From: Paludibacteraceae bacterium
Lineage (GTDB): Bacteria; Bacteroidota; Bacteroidia; Bacteroidales; Paludibacteraceae
Length of the DNA stretch: 8,302 nt
NCBI GenBank assembly: GCA_947471245.1
Contig: CANIXM010000059.1
Span: forward strand, 1 to 8,302
Direction of reading: 5' to 3'
Part shown: positions 1-7,017 of the stretch, piece after piece
How the letters are laid out: the number at the start of each line of letters is the position of its first letter
Position numbering within the stretch: position 1 is the first letter of the stretch
Made by a program: the position numbers and the translations under genes
The notes under the pieces: generated by a model
What the model was told of the DNA's origin: nothing
Databases searched by the model: none
What the model saw: the letters and a program-made list of their open reading frames with translations, nothing else

Positions 1-51
1 AAATTCTCACGTACCTTCACCGTAATGCCTACATACAAAAGGAAGTATTAG
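1..51 (+). CDS. possible C-terminal tail of an upstream gene (partial)
   Basis: Frame 1 is open from the first base and stops with TAG at 49-51, giving 16 residues that end MPTYKRKY. The alternating polar/hydrophobic run RTFTVMPTY followed by a basic end would suit the last beta strand of an exported or outer-membrane protein, but this is too short to assign to a family. Another frame on the same strand stays open for 27 residues, to about position 83, so the choice of frame is uncertain. The next intrinsic terminator on this strand is about 700 bases away. Weak call, listed because the window may begin inside a gene. Confidence 0.25.
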   Translation, partial: KFSRTFTVMPTYKRKY

Positions 52-725
52 GGTCATGTATCAGATTTGGCAATAGAATTTAAAGTGCTAGTAATCACAG
101 AAAATATTTAGGAATAGAAAGGAAAAGATAGGTGAATAATCTGTCTTTTTCTATTTTAGTGTTACTTAAACTATGTGTTCTTAGTATTCATTATCTCTCT
201 ATATTTTTCAATCTTCAATTTTCAATTTTGATTTTGTGCCTTTTGTGGTTTGATTTCCTCCTTTGGTTTTACCCACCTTATTCATCGTTTTGCCCATTTT
301 ATCTATAATGCCGTTTGCACAAACAAAATGTAAACAAATTCATGTACTTGACAAACGAACTTGTTCACACCTATTAAATTTCGATTACAAACCCACCCTT
401 CATTGCCAAATTTTGAAATATTAATAACTTTTGCGCTCGAAATCGGAGAATATCATGGGCAATTGACATCTAAAAGATTAATTTCCATTAATTTAACCAA
501 AATACCCGAACAACCAAGCGCACAATGAATACTTTTTCTCTTAAACACAACACTCATTTTTAATTATTTAACAACTTAAAGTTGGTAGATAATTCTATTT
601 TGCGAAACAAAGTGCCTCTCCCCAACCCTCTCCCACAGAGAGGGAGCAAGACGCTAGGAATCAAGGCAGTGGCATTAAGCAATGTAAACAGATTTCAGTA
701 CAATTCACATTTTCGAAATTTAATA
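52..725. other. AT-rich intergenic region with degenerate repeats, no gene seen
   Basis: No convincing reading frame, tRNA or rRNA is visible on either strand. The stretch is strongly AT-rich and contains low-complexity, direct-repeat-like text: a TTCAATTTTCAATTTT run near 213-228, a GTGCCTTTTGTGGTTTG segment near 235-251, and a CTATGTGTTCT motif near 172-182 that recurs near 8185 and, in related form, near 1528, 1580 and 8131. Such text is common in intergenic DNA of Bacteroidota and is most simply decayed repeat material. Confidence 0.6.
626..644. repeat. CCCTCTC palindromic hairpin repeat
   Basis: CCCTCTC (626-632) and GAGAGGG (638-644) form a perfect 7-bp stem around a CCACA loop. The hairpin sits in C-rich text (CCTCTCCCCAACCCTCTCCC, 615-634) quite unlike the AT-rich surroundings. 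Similar CCCTCTCCCC...GGGAGAGGG units recur between genes in many bacterial genomes, so I read it as a dispersed REP-like unit. No T-run follows, so it is not a standard intrinsic terminator. Confidence 0.5.
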
Positions 726-761
726 ACGAGCAGGTACGCACTTGCTGGCTAAGCATTATAG

Positions 762-804
762 ATGCCTTTGAGAAGAACAATCGTTCGGCTCAAAGGCATT
801 TTTT
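762..804 (+). terminator. strong intrinsic terminator
   Basis: ATGCCTTTGAG (762-772) and CTCAAAGGCAT (789-799) are perfect 11-bp inverted repeats around a 16-base loop, followed at once by six T residues (799-804, the first being the last stem base). This is a textbook Rho-independent terminator for plus-strand transcription. A second hairpin lies just upstream: AGCAGGT (729-735), loop ACGC, ACTTGCT (740-746), seven pairs including one G-U. No coding sequence ends nearby, so the transcript being terminated is unknown. It could be a small RNA, the remnant of a lost gene, or a long 3' UTR. Confidence 0.75.
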
Positions 805-923
805 AGCCCCCTAAATCCCCCGAAAAGGGGACTTAAAGAGCGAAGTCTCATTAGTCATTAATCACCTTTCTTAAAGTCCCCTAAGGGGGAACCAACGGTC
901 AGCGAAGCTAATTAGGGGGCTAA
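803..923. repeat. 121-bp palindromic element with 12-bp terminal inverted repeats
   Basis: TTAGCCCCCTAA (803-814) and TTAGGGGGCTAA (912-923) are perfect inverted repeats bounding 97 bp. Each arm has its own small hairpin: TCCCC/GGGGA at 816-820 and 827-831, and TCCCC/GGGGA at 877-881 and 886-890. Each arm also carries a GGGGACTT-type segment in opposite orientation, so the whole looks like two head-to-head copies of one unit, the right arm holding extra bases including AGCTTCGCTGACCGTTGG as read on the minus strand. No coding capacity. It resembles a MITE- or REP-like unit. Its left end overlaps the T-run of the preceding terminator. Confidence 0.6.
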
Positions 924-946
924 TTATAAACAAAAAACAACATCAT

Positions 947-990
947 AAACACGTCATCCGTCTTTAGTCTCAAGACTTTTGACCTAAAAC
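947..990 (+). promoter_or_regulatory. leader block similar to that of the downstream RHS gene
   Basis: Bases 947-967 match 1677-1697, upstream of the RHS gene, at 18 of 21 positions (core AAACACGTC). Bases 971-990 (CAAGACTTTTGACCTAAAAC) match 1733-1753 closely, with one extra base in the second copy. Both blocks end shortly before a start codon (10 bases here, 2 bases there). I see no clear TANNTTTG box. The similarity could come from duplication of a promoter/leader, or from shared low-complexity repeat text. Confidence 0.4.
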
Positions 991-1000
991 TGAAAAAATA

Positions 1001-1453
1001 ATGAAATCAACTCAAATCTGGCTACTGATAGCCTTTATCTGTACGAGCTTACCTGTCATGAAATCTCAAACCACTGCCACCGAATACACTGTAAGTTATA
1101 CCTACGATGCCGCTGGCAATAGAATCACTCGGACACTTTCTTCAAAAGTGATTAGCATCGCTAAGGCAAAACAGCAACAAGAGGAAGAACCCATCGAAGA
1201 TAAATTTGGCGTACAAGTCATCAAAATTTTCCCCAACCCTACGCGTGGTGATTTAAACATTGACATCACCAATCTCAACCCCAAAGAAGAGCTCCGCATG
1301 GAGCTGTACAATATCAATGGCACTCAGCTCTACAATGCCCGTGTGCAGGAAGGTTCTAACCCGCTGGACATGAACACCTATCCTTCTACCGTATATATCC
1401 TAAGACTGGTGAGTGGAACTCAAGCAATGGAGTATAAGATAGTGAAGGAGTAA
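1001..1453 (+). CDS. small exported protein: one YD (RHS) repeat plus T9SS type A sorting domain
   Basis: 150 residues. Residues 1-22 look like a signal peptide: Lys2, then a hydrophobic stretch WLLIAFICTSLPV, with likely cleavage near Ser22/Gln23. Residues 31-46 contain one YD/RHS-type repeat (SYTYDAAGNRITRTL). A Lys/Gln/Glu-rich linker (54-68) follows. Residues 71-150 match a T9SS C-terminal sorting domain: VIKIFPNPTRGDLNI at the start, a central ELYNINGTQL strand, and YILRLVSGTQ...YKIVKE at the end. The family's known role is export through the Por/T9SS channel and attachment at, or release from, the cell surface. The mature part before the sorting domain is only about 48 residues, too small for an enzyme. 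It precedes the giant RHS gene by 302 bp, and the leaders of the two genes are alike, which suggests a shared role. The ATG at 1001 is chosen because the signal peptide begins there. No Shine-Dalgarno sequence is seen, as is usual in this phylum. Its specific function is unknown. Confidence 0.85.
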   Translation: MKSTQIWLLIAFICTSLPVMKSQTTATEYTVSYTYDAAGNRITRTLSSKVISIAKAKQQQEEEPIEDKFGVQVIKIFPNPTRGDLNIDITNLNPKEELRMELYNINGTQLYNARVQEGSNPLDMNTYPSTVYILRLVSGTQAMEYKIVKE

Positions 1454-1457
1454 AGAC

Positions 1458-1496
1458 AGCCCCCTAAATCCCCCATGGGGGACTTGAAGAGCGAAG
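1458..1496. repeat. CCCCCTAA-family palindromic repeat, second copy
   Basis: This 39-base unit starts AGCCCCCTAAATCCCCC, has the perfect inner palindrome TCCCCCATGGGGGA (1469-1482), and ends ACTTGAAGAGCGAAG. It matches the left arm of the 121-bp element (805-845) throughout, apart from the hairpin loop region and one base in the tail. It begins four bases after the stop codon of the small T9SS gene. The hairpin is stable but not followed by a T-run, so any role as a terminator is uncertain. Confidence 0.6.
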
Positions 1497-1676
1497 AATA
1501 ATTAAGGACTTCAAACAGTTAAAAACTATGTGAGATTTTCATACTTGAAAATTCTATCCTTTTTCTTCATCCTATGTATCTATGTGGTTGAAGATTACAA
1601 AAGAAATAAACCCCTAGCCTCCAGTTTATAACGGAACAAGCACACAGGGGAATAGATGAAAAAGAAAATATTATAA
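1497..1676. other. intergenic gap, no gene seen
   Basis: The stretch between the repeat and the leader of the RHS gene holds no reading frame of note and no clear promoter. It carries degenerate text such as CTATGTATCTATGTGGTT (1572-1589), related to motifs near 172 and 8185. I see nothing else in it. Confidence 0.5.
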
Positions 1677-1753
1677 AAACACGTCTTTCGTCATTAGACC
1701 TTTGACTTTAGACTTTAGACTTTAGACATTAACAAGACTTTAGACCCCAAAAC
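1677..1753 (+). promoter_or_regulatory. leader of the RHS gene with GACTTTA tandem repeats
   Basis: The bases just before the start codon at 1756 contain three tandem copies of GACTTTA plus GAC (1704-1727), with further degenerate copies on either side (TTAGACC at 1695-1701, GACTTTAGACC at 1736-1746). The flanks resemble the leader of the upstream T9SS gene. A heptamer array directly in front of a start codon could change length by slippage and so alter spacing or mRNA structure. This is inference only: no promoter box is visible. Confidence 0.4.
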
Positions 1754-1755
1754 CC

Positions 1756-4700
1756 ATGAAACACATCTTCACCATCATCACAGCAGCATGCCTATCTATA
1801 ACGGCTATCGCTCAACAACAAGCACGAGCTAATACTGCGGCTTCCACACCTACATTATCTGTAGGAGCTATCCCAGGACAGTTTAATGTAAGTTCATCAG
1901 GTGCAGCCAGTTATGCCATTCCAATTAATTGCCCTGCTGGAATTAATGGGATGCAACCAAGTGTTTCAATCAGCTACAACAGTCTGTCTGGTGTGGGATT
2001 GCTCGGATATGGAACCAACCTTAGTGCATATTCTCAGATATCTCGAATCGGAAAATCGCTAACCATAGATCAAAAATACGAACAAATAAAATGGGATAAT
2101 ACAGACAATCTTAGTTTGGATGGCGAACGATTAATCCTGGTCAACGGAACCAATATGACTGATGGTGCAGAGTATAGAACACATTATGAAAGTTACCAGA
2201 AAATCACAATAAACAAAGATAACAACGGGAAATTGTATATCAAGGTAATGACAAAAGATGGAAGTATCTATGAATATGGTAACACTCCTGAATCCCGAAT
2301 TACACCAAAAGAAAAAAGTGTAACCTTCACCTGGTTGCTGAATAAGGTCACTGACACCCACGGCAATAACATTATATACGATTACAACACCAATACAACC
2401 GACAATGAGTACAACTTGGCAAGCATTGAATATGGTGGAAATGAAAGTTTAAACAAGGCGCCTGTCTGTATGGTGGAGTTTAACTATAAAACTCGCACAG
2501 ACCCAACCGATTATTATTATAACGGGATAAGATATACACAAACTAAACTTTTAAAGAGCATCGCCACAAAATCCAATAACACAGGGCTACTATGGTATGA
2601 ATTTGAATACGAACATGATAACTTTTATACTAGACTAAAAACAATTAACCTTACAAATTCTAAAAATGAGAAGTTACTACCCACCACTTTTAATTGGGAT
2701 AGTGATTCAATCAGCAATAATTTTACGACTTTAGTCGGAGAAACTAAAAACTTTGATCTGCAAAATTATCGAGCAAAAGATCCTACTAAGGTATTAATAG
2801 ACTACAATGAAGATGGATTAACCGATTTATTCACATACCCTACTATCAATGAAGTAACAAATTGGAAAGGATGGAAACTATTTCGGAGAACTTCCAATTC
2901 TGTGGTGGAAGAACAAAAAGAGGTTACAAAAACAAAAAATGACGACACTTATTCCTATGATGGCGACATTCATTTTGTAAAAGCTGACGTTAATAACGAT
3001 GGACATGCTGATATTATAGAGCTAAGAGGTTCGAAAAGAAGCATTGAAAGCAGAGATAAAGTGAGACCAATGTATTATATCACTTATGATAATTTTGCGA
3101 CTTCTATGCCTTTATATGTGGACGCATATTCAAAGAACTCTGTTTATTCTGTAGATGTTTTACTGTGGGAACCGGGTGGATTTAAAAGACAATATCTCAC
3201 AGGATGCGAGACTCAAAATATGGATAAACAAGGCTACTACATCAAAAATGACTCCATCGTCAACTCTACTTTTGAAATGGGAGATGTAGATGGAGACGGC
3301 ACACCCGAGCTGATACAACACAGAGTGATTCATAAGCCATTTTGGAAAATGGCCGAAAACGCACACATTGTAACTACGCAATCAAAAGACAGAAATGGCA
3401 ATAGAATTGAACCTATACCGCTAGGGTTGAATGTGATTATTTACAAAATTACTGATATAATGAGTGGAAAATTAAATGAGTTTACCTCATTAGGCATTGA
3501 TGCCGACAATCTATATTTAACAGCTGCCGATTTTAAAGGCAATGGCACCACTCAGATATGGAATAGAAATGGGTACCGATGGTATGCACCTACAACAAAA
3601 AAATGGCACCATTCAGAGGTTTTTTCTCAAGAAGGGAGTTTCCAAATTGAAACTGAAAATACAAGTTCAACCTTAGAGGATAAATACCTAGGAATGACTG
3701 TCACAGTCCCTGGAGACAAAGCAAGTCCATCTGCACACCTAGGTGACTTCAATGGAGATGGAAGAATGGACCTGATTTGTTACAATACTGTTTATAGTTC
3801 AAAACCTGATTCGACAGCCAATCTGTCTGCTAGAGGAATTGGAGTTGATCGTTTTGGATTATACCTTTCTAATGGGAAGGGATTTGACAAAATAAATTAC
3901 AGGTTCGATTTTAAAAATCAAATAGATGAATATGGTAAAATCGACCAAACACATAACGCACTTGCTTCAATCTTAGTTGGAGACTTCAACGGCGATGGAA
4001 AATCTGACATTGTAAATTTTTGGGAGGAGATTGATATACCTGATAGACCGCTATTAAAGCAATATCAAATCTATTATTCCAAATTAAATTCAAGTAATCT
4101 TACAGATCCATTTGTAGTAAGTAGCCAACTTGATGCACCTGTCAGTTTTAATTCCACTGTAAGGCTACACTCTGAGAGTATAGACAGACTGGTGGGTGGA
4201 AACAAAAGGGCATTAAAAATACAAAATAAATCAAACAAAGTAACATCAATTAACAATGGCATGGGGCAAATAACTACAATAAAGTACGCACCAATGTCAG
4301 ACACTGATATTTACAGCTTGTCTACATCCACTATGAACGACATAGTGCATGCACTTTTCCCATCATCACCAATGGTCAAAAGTACACAATTACAAATAGG
4401 TCAAAACATGTTTGACAAATCTTATTTCTACGAAAACTTTAAAACAAGTTATACTGACCATGCGATGCTCGGGGTTAGTAGGTTCATAGAAAGGGATAGC
4501 ACTAACAACACAATGAGGGTCAATCTCTATGGATTAATTGCCAATGAAAACTTCCCATACCTACGCTATAGTGGCATTCATAACCTAAAAACCGGCACTG
4601 CCCTATCATCTTCCACTTACTCAAAAAGCTTGAAAAATTCAACATTCGGTAGCATTACCCTTAATCAAGAAAAAGTAAAAATAATATGTGATGATCTAAT

Positions 4701-6648
4701 GACGGCTACCAACCACCTCACAAACGATCAATCTCAGACAAAAGTAGAAGAATACGACGAGGAAAATAATCCTACGAAGATAGTGACCACCACTGGCACC
4801 TTAGTAAACACCAAAGTGATGACCTATGGAAAGTATGGCAGTAATGCCTGGTGCAAAAACAAGGTAGAAAGCACTACATCCACCACTATCAACACTGCCG
4901 ACTTGGTAAACCCTGCTTATGTACGTACACAGGACTTTGTCTATGATGCCAAAGGCAACCTCATCACACATACCAATGACAAAAATGTGGCTGATGCGGT
5001 AGTTACTACCACCTACGGTGGCTATGATCAGTTCGGGCACCCCACTACTATTACCCTTACTGGGGCAGGTACTGGAGCAGGAACACGTACCAGCTCCTCC
5101 ACATATACACCATCAGGAAGATTTATCCAAACCAAAACCGATGCTCTGGGGCGTACCACCACTTATGGATGGGATGAAACCACAGGTACACTCACCTTTG
5201 AATCTGACTTTAAAAAAAGGATGACCAGCTACGGTTACAATGGATGGGGACAGCAGACATCTGTCACCACACCTGCAGGACATACCACTACCACCACTAC
5301 CGACTGGGTAAGTGCTGACCCAGTTCGCAGTGCAGCAGGTATAATCTATTACACCTACACCACTGCGCCTAAGTCGGCACCTGTGTGGACATGGTATGAT
5401 CAGCAAGGAAGACCCGTAGTGGTTGAAACCAGAGGACTCAAAGAAACAGATAAGCCCATCTACGTGTACTCCGAATACCGTGCCGATGGAAAACCAAGTA
5501 GGTCATCCGACCCCACATTCGAGAGTGATAAAGCCAAAGCCGTGTGGACCACCGTCTATGACAGCTATGATGACTATGGACGCTGCACCTCCATCACCAC
5601 ACCACTGGGCACGACCAGCACGGTGTATGATGACGCACACCGCACCACCACGGTGACATCTCCATCGGGCACACAGAGCACCACCCTCAATGCCTATGGA
5701 CAGACGCTCACCAGCACTGTCAATGGCAAAAGCGTAAGCTACACCTACTACCCATCGGGGCAGGTAGCAAGCACCACACCCGACGGAGGCAATCCTATCA
5801 CGATGAAATATAATCTGCAAGGTCAGCGCACCGAAATCAAAGACCCCGATGCGGGAACTACGACCAACTATTACAACTCCTACGGTGAGTGCTACAAAGA
5901 AGTCAACCCCAAAGGAACAGAGACCATCTACAGCATTGAAGAAACGACGGGTCTCATCAATCATCGCGATAGAAAAATCACACCTACCGCTATCCCCGAA
6001 ACAAGCATCTACAGATATGACCCCGATTACAAAGGAAGACTAACCGAAAAAGTAATCTGTGCCAAAGATAAGATAGCTTATTCTTATGATCATATGGATA
6101 GAGTGGTTTCACAGACGGAATCAATAGGTGCGTATGGATATACACACGGCTATGAATATGACACTTACGGCCGACTTACCAAAGAAACTTATCCTACTGG
6201 ATACTACGTCACCAATATCTATGACGATTACAGCAATCTGATAGAAATAAAAGACTCTAAAAACCACTCCATATGGAAGATGGGTGACCGCGATGCCAAA
6301 GGACAAATAAGCAACTATAATCAGGGATCAAAACTCACTACTAACATGAGTTATGACGCTCTGGGACGTATCACACGTATCCAGACACCTGGAGTAGCTG
6401 ACTGGAATTATACATTCAACACCACCACTGGAAACCTAGAAACCCGGAAAGAATTGGTGGCACAAGAACAAGAATCATTCGCGTACGATGACATGAACCG
6501 GCTTACCAACTGGAACATACGCCATCTGACCAATGGTGAGATAAGTGGATTATCACCCGATCAGTCCAACTCCATGAGCTACTACCCCACCACGGGTAAT
6601 ATCAACACCAAATGTCTTAGCCCCCTAATTAACTGGACTATTTTGTAG
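1756..6648 (+). CDS. giant secreted SpvB/FG-GAP/RHS-repeat protein, 3'-truncated by an insertion sequence
   Basis: 1630 residues. Residues 1-19 are a signal peptide (cleavage motif AIA before Gln20). From about 36 there is a SpvB-like domain, with the signature FNVSSSGAASYAIPI then GMQPSVSISYNS and GVGLLGYG. FG-GAP-like or calcium-loop repeats lie near 346 (DYNEDGLTD), 408 (DVNNDGHAD), 508 (DVDGDGTPE), 661 (DFNGDGRMD) and 740 (DFNGDGKSD), with a degenerate one near 590. A linker with INNGMGQITTIKYAP sits near 830. YD/RHS repeats run from about 1060 to 1610 (for example YDALGRITRI, YDDMNRLTNW), as in proteins whose repeats build a closed shell. Members of this group normally go on to an RHS-associated core and a variable tip. 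Here the frame leaves the expected sequence after TGNINTK, reads CLSPLIN from a CCCCCTAA repeat, then WTIL and a stop from the IS left end. Core, tip and any sorting domain are missing. The signal peptide supports export, but the protein is probably non-functional or altered. Its role (toxin, adhesin or other) cannot be judged without the tip. Confidence 0.85.
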   Translation: MKHIFTIITAACLSITAIAQQQARANTAASTPTLSVGAIPGQFNVSSSGAASYAIPINCPAGINGMQPSVSISYNSLSGVGLLGYGTNLSAYSQISRIGKSLTIDQKYEQIKWDNTDNLSLDGERLILVNGTNMTDGAEYRTHYESYQKITINKDNNGKLYIKVMTKDGSIYEYGNTPESRITPKEKSVTFTWLLNKVTDTHGNNIIYDYNTNTTDNEYNLASIEYGGNESLNKAPVCMVEFNYKTRTDPTDYYYNGIRYTQTKLLKSIATKSNNTGLLWYEFEYEHDNFYTRLKTINLTNSKNEKLLPTTFNWDSDSISNNFTTLVGETKNFDLQNYRAKDPTKVLIDYNEDGLTDLFTYPTINEVTNWKGWKLFRRTSNSVVEEQKEVTKTKNDDTYSYDGDIHFVKADVNNDGHADIIELRGSKRSIESRDKVRPMYYITYDNFATSMPLYVDAYSKNSVYSVDVLLWEPGGFKRQYLTGCETQNMDKQGYYIKNDSIVNSTFEMGDVDGDGTPELIQHRVIHKPFWKMAENAHIVTTQSKDRNGNRIEPIPLGLNVIIYKITDIMSGKLNEFTSLGIDADNLYLTAADFKGNGTTQIWNRNGYRWYAPTTKKWHHSEVFSQEGSFQIETENTSSTLEDKYLGMTVTVPGDKASPSAHLGDFNGDGRMDLICYNTVYSSKPDSTANLSARGIGVDRFGLYLSNGKGFDKINYRFDFKNQIDEYGKIDQTHNALASILVGDFNGDGKSDIVNFWEEIDIPDRPLLKQYQIYYSKLNSSNLTDPFVVSSQLDAPVSFNSTVRLHSESIDRLVGGNKRALKIQNKSNKVTSINNGMGQITTIKYAPMSDTDIYSLSTSTMNDIVHALFPSSPMVKSTQLQIGQNMFDKSYFYENFKTSYTDHAMLGVSRFIERDSTNNTMRVNLYGLIANENFPYLRYSGIHNLKTGTALSSSTYSKSLKNSTFGSITLNQEKVKIICDDLMTATNHLTNDQSQTKVEEYDEENNPTKIVTTTGTLVNTKVMTYGKYGSNAWCKNKVESTTSTTINTADLVNPAYVRTQDFVYDAKGNLITHTNDKNVADAVVTTTYGGYDQFGHPTTITLTGAGTGAGTRTSSSTYTPSGRFIQTKTDALGRTTTYGWDETTGTLTFESDFKKRMTSYGYNGWGQQTSVTTPAGHTTTTTTDWVSADPVRSAAGIIYYTYTTAPKSAPVWTWYDQQGRPVVVETRGLKETDKPIYVYSEYRADGKPSRSSDPTFESDKAKAVWTTVYDSYDDYGRCTSITTPLGTTSTVYDDAHRTTTVTSPSGTQSTTLNAYGQTLTSTVNGKSVSYTYYPSGQVASTTPDGGNPITMKYNLQGQRTEIKDPDAGTTTNYYNSYGECYKEVNPKGTETIYSIEETTGLINHRDRKITPTAIPETSIYRYDPDYKGRLTEKVICAKDKIAYSYDHMDRVVSQTESIGAYGYTHGYEYDTYGRLTKETYPTGYYVTNIYDDYSNLIEIKDSKNHSIWKMGDRDAKGQISNYNQGSKLTTNMSYDALGRITRIQTPGVADWNYTFNTTTGNLETRKELVAQEQESFAYDDMNRLTNWNIRHLTNGEISGLSPDQSNSMSYYPTTGNINTKCLSPLINWTIL
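6617..6633. repeat. CCCCCTAA-family repeat fragment at the RHS breakpoint
   Basis: TTAGCCCCCTAATTAAC matches the reverse complement of 907-923 (right arm of the 121-bp element) at 16 of 17 positions. It lies where the RHS reading frame stops looking like RHS protein and directly abuts the left end of the IS. It therefore appears to be a repeat already present next to, or within, the RHS gene before the IS arrived. Confidence 0.5.
6634..6644 (+). repeat. IS left terminal inverted repeat
   Basis: TGGACTATTTT pairs perfectly with the right end at 8017-8027. Together with the following TGTAG it supplies the last codons (Trp, Thr, Ile, Leu) and the stop of the truncated RHS gene. Confidence 0.8.
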
Positions 6649-6672
6649 AATCAATTTAGGACATTAATTTTG
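6642..6672 (+). promoter_or_regulatory. candidate Bacteroidota promoter for the IS genes
   Basis: TTTG (6642-6645) is followed after 19 bases by TAATTTTG (6665-6672), an exact match to the TTTG / TANNTTTG pattern recognised by the primary sigma factor of this phylum. The -7 box ends only seven bases before the orfA start at 6680, so transcription would begin at or next to the ATG, giving a leaderless or nearly leaderless mRNA. Such weak translation would suit a transposase. The match is seen directly; the activity is inferred. Confidence 0.5.
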
Positions 6673-6679
6673 TGGAATT

Positions 6680-6985
6680 ATGAGTAGAATCAGGAGAAAA
6701 TTCAGTTTAGAAGAAAAGCTTCAGGTGTTGAGTGAAGTCGACCAAAATGGTATTGAAGTAACTATACGCAAGTATCAGTTAGCAAGGAGTTTGTATTACA
6801 AATGGAAGAGTGCCTTTGATCATAAAGGGTCCGATGGTTTAGTGCCTCAATATCGTAAAATCGATCCTCAGGTGCGCGAACTGGAGAAAGAAAATGAGCG
6901 TTTGCGTCGCATCATTGCCAAGCAGGCATTGTATCTGGAAATAAAAGATGAGCTTTTAAAAAAAAGTCCGAATCGTCAGATGTAA
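6680..6985 (+). CDS. IS3-family transposase OrfA
   Basis: 101 residues. Residues about 5-50 form the helix-turn-helix typical of IS3 OrfA (RKFSLEEKLQVLSEV... then YQLARSLYYKWKSAF), which binds the terminal repeats. Residues about 66-95 are a leucine-zipper-like coiled coil (VRELEKENERLRRIIAKQAL) used for assembly of the transposase. Length is normal for the family. The ATG at 6680 lies 36 bases inside the left terminal repeat. Codons 93-95 (TTA AAA AAA) lie on a run of eight A residues followed by G, where a -1 shift would enter the orfB frame. OrfA alone usually acts as a regulator or inhibitor of transposition. Confidence 0.88.
   Translation: MSRIRRKFSLEEKLQVLSEVDQNGIEVTIRKYQLARSLYYKWKSAFDHKGSDGLVPQYRKIDPQVRELEKENERLRRIIAKQALYLEIKDELLKKSPNRQM
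6958..6966 (+). promoter_or_regulatory. programmed -1 ribosomal frameshift site (A8G)
   Basis: In the orfA frame the sequence reads TTA AAA AAA AGT, giving the slippery heptamer A AAA AAA followed by AG. Slipping back one base places the next codon at 6964 (AAG) in the orfB frame, which is open from 6952. Joining orfA through Lys95 to this frame gives a 421-residue OrfAB fusion, a normal size for an IS3 transposase. The orfB frame has no ATG before residue 88 as numbered from the TTG at 7018, which strengthens the case. I did not find an obvious downstream pseudoknot by eye. Confidence 0.7.
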
Positions 6986-7017
6986 AACGGGAACTCTGCC
7001 GTAAGTATGCAGATAGA

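Noticed and set aside
52..725. tRNA, riboswitch or other known RNA in the first gap
   Set aside because: No TΨC-like GTTC-A-A-TC motif, cloverleaf arms or known riboswitch core could be recognised by eye.
1458..1496. Repeat hairpin considered as the terminator of the small T9SS gene
   Set aside because: The stem is good but no T-run follows, and the same unit occurs elsewhere as a dispersed repeat, so it is listed as a repeat only.
1704..1727. GACTTTA array considered as a CRISPR array
   Set aside because: The units are 7 bp and directly adjacent with no spacers, so this is a simple tandem repeat.
5113..5406. 97-residue minus-strand frame within the RHS gene
   Set aside because: A shadow frame in repeat-rich coding DNA, with Cys/Gly/Ser-rich text and no plausible start signal.
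5503..5964. 153-residue open frame on the minus strand within the RHS gene
   Set aside because: It lies antisense to the GC-rich repeat region. Its protein is a Val/Gly/Ala-rich run without domain features, as expected for a shadow of Thr-rich codons.
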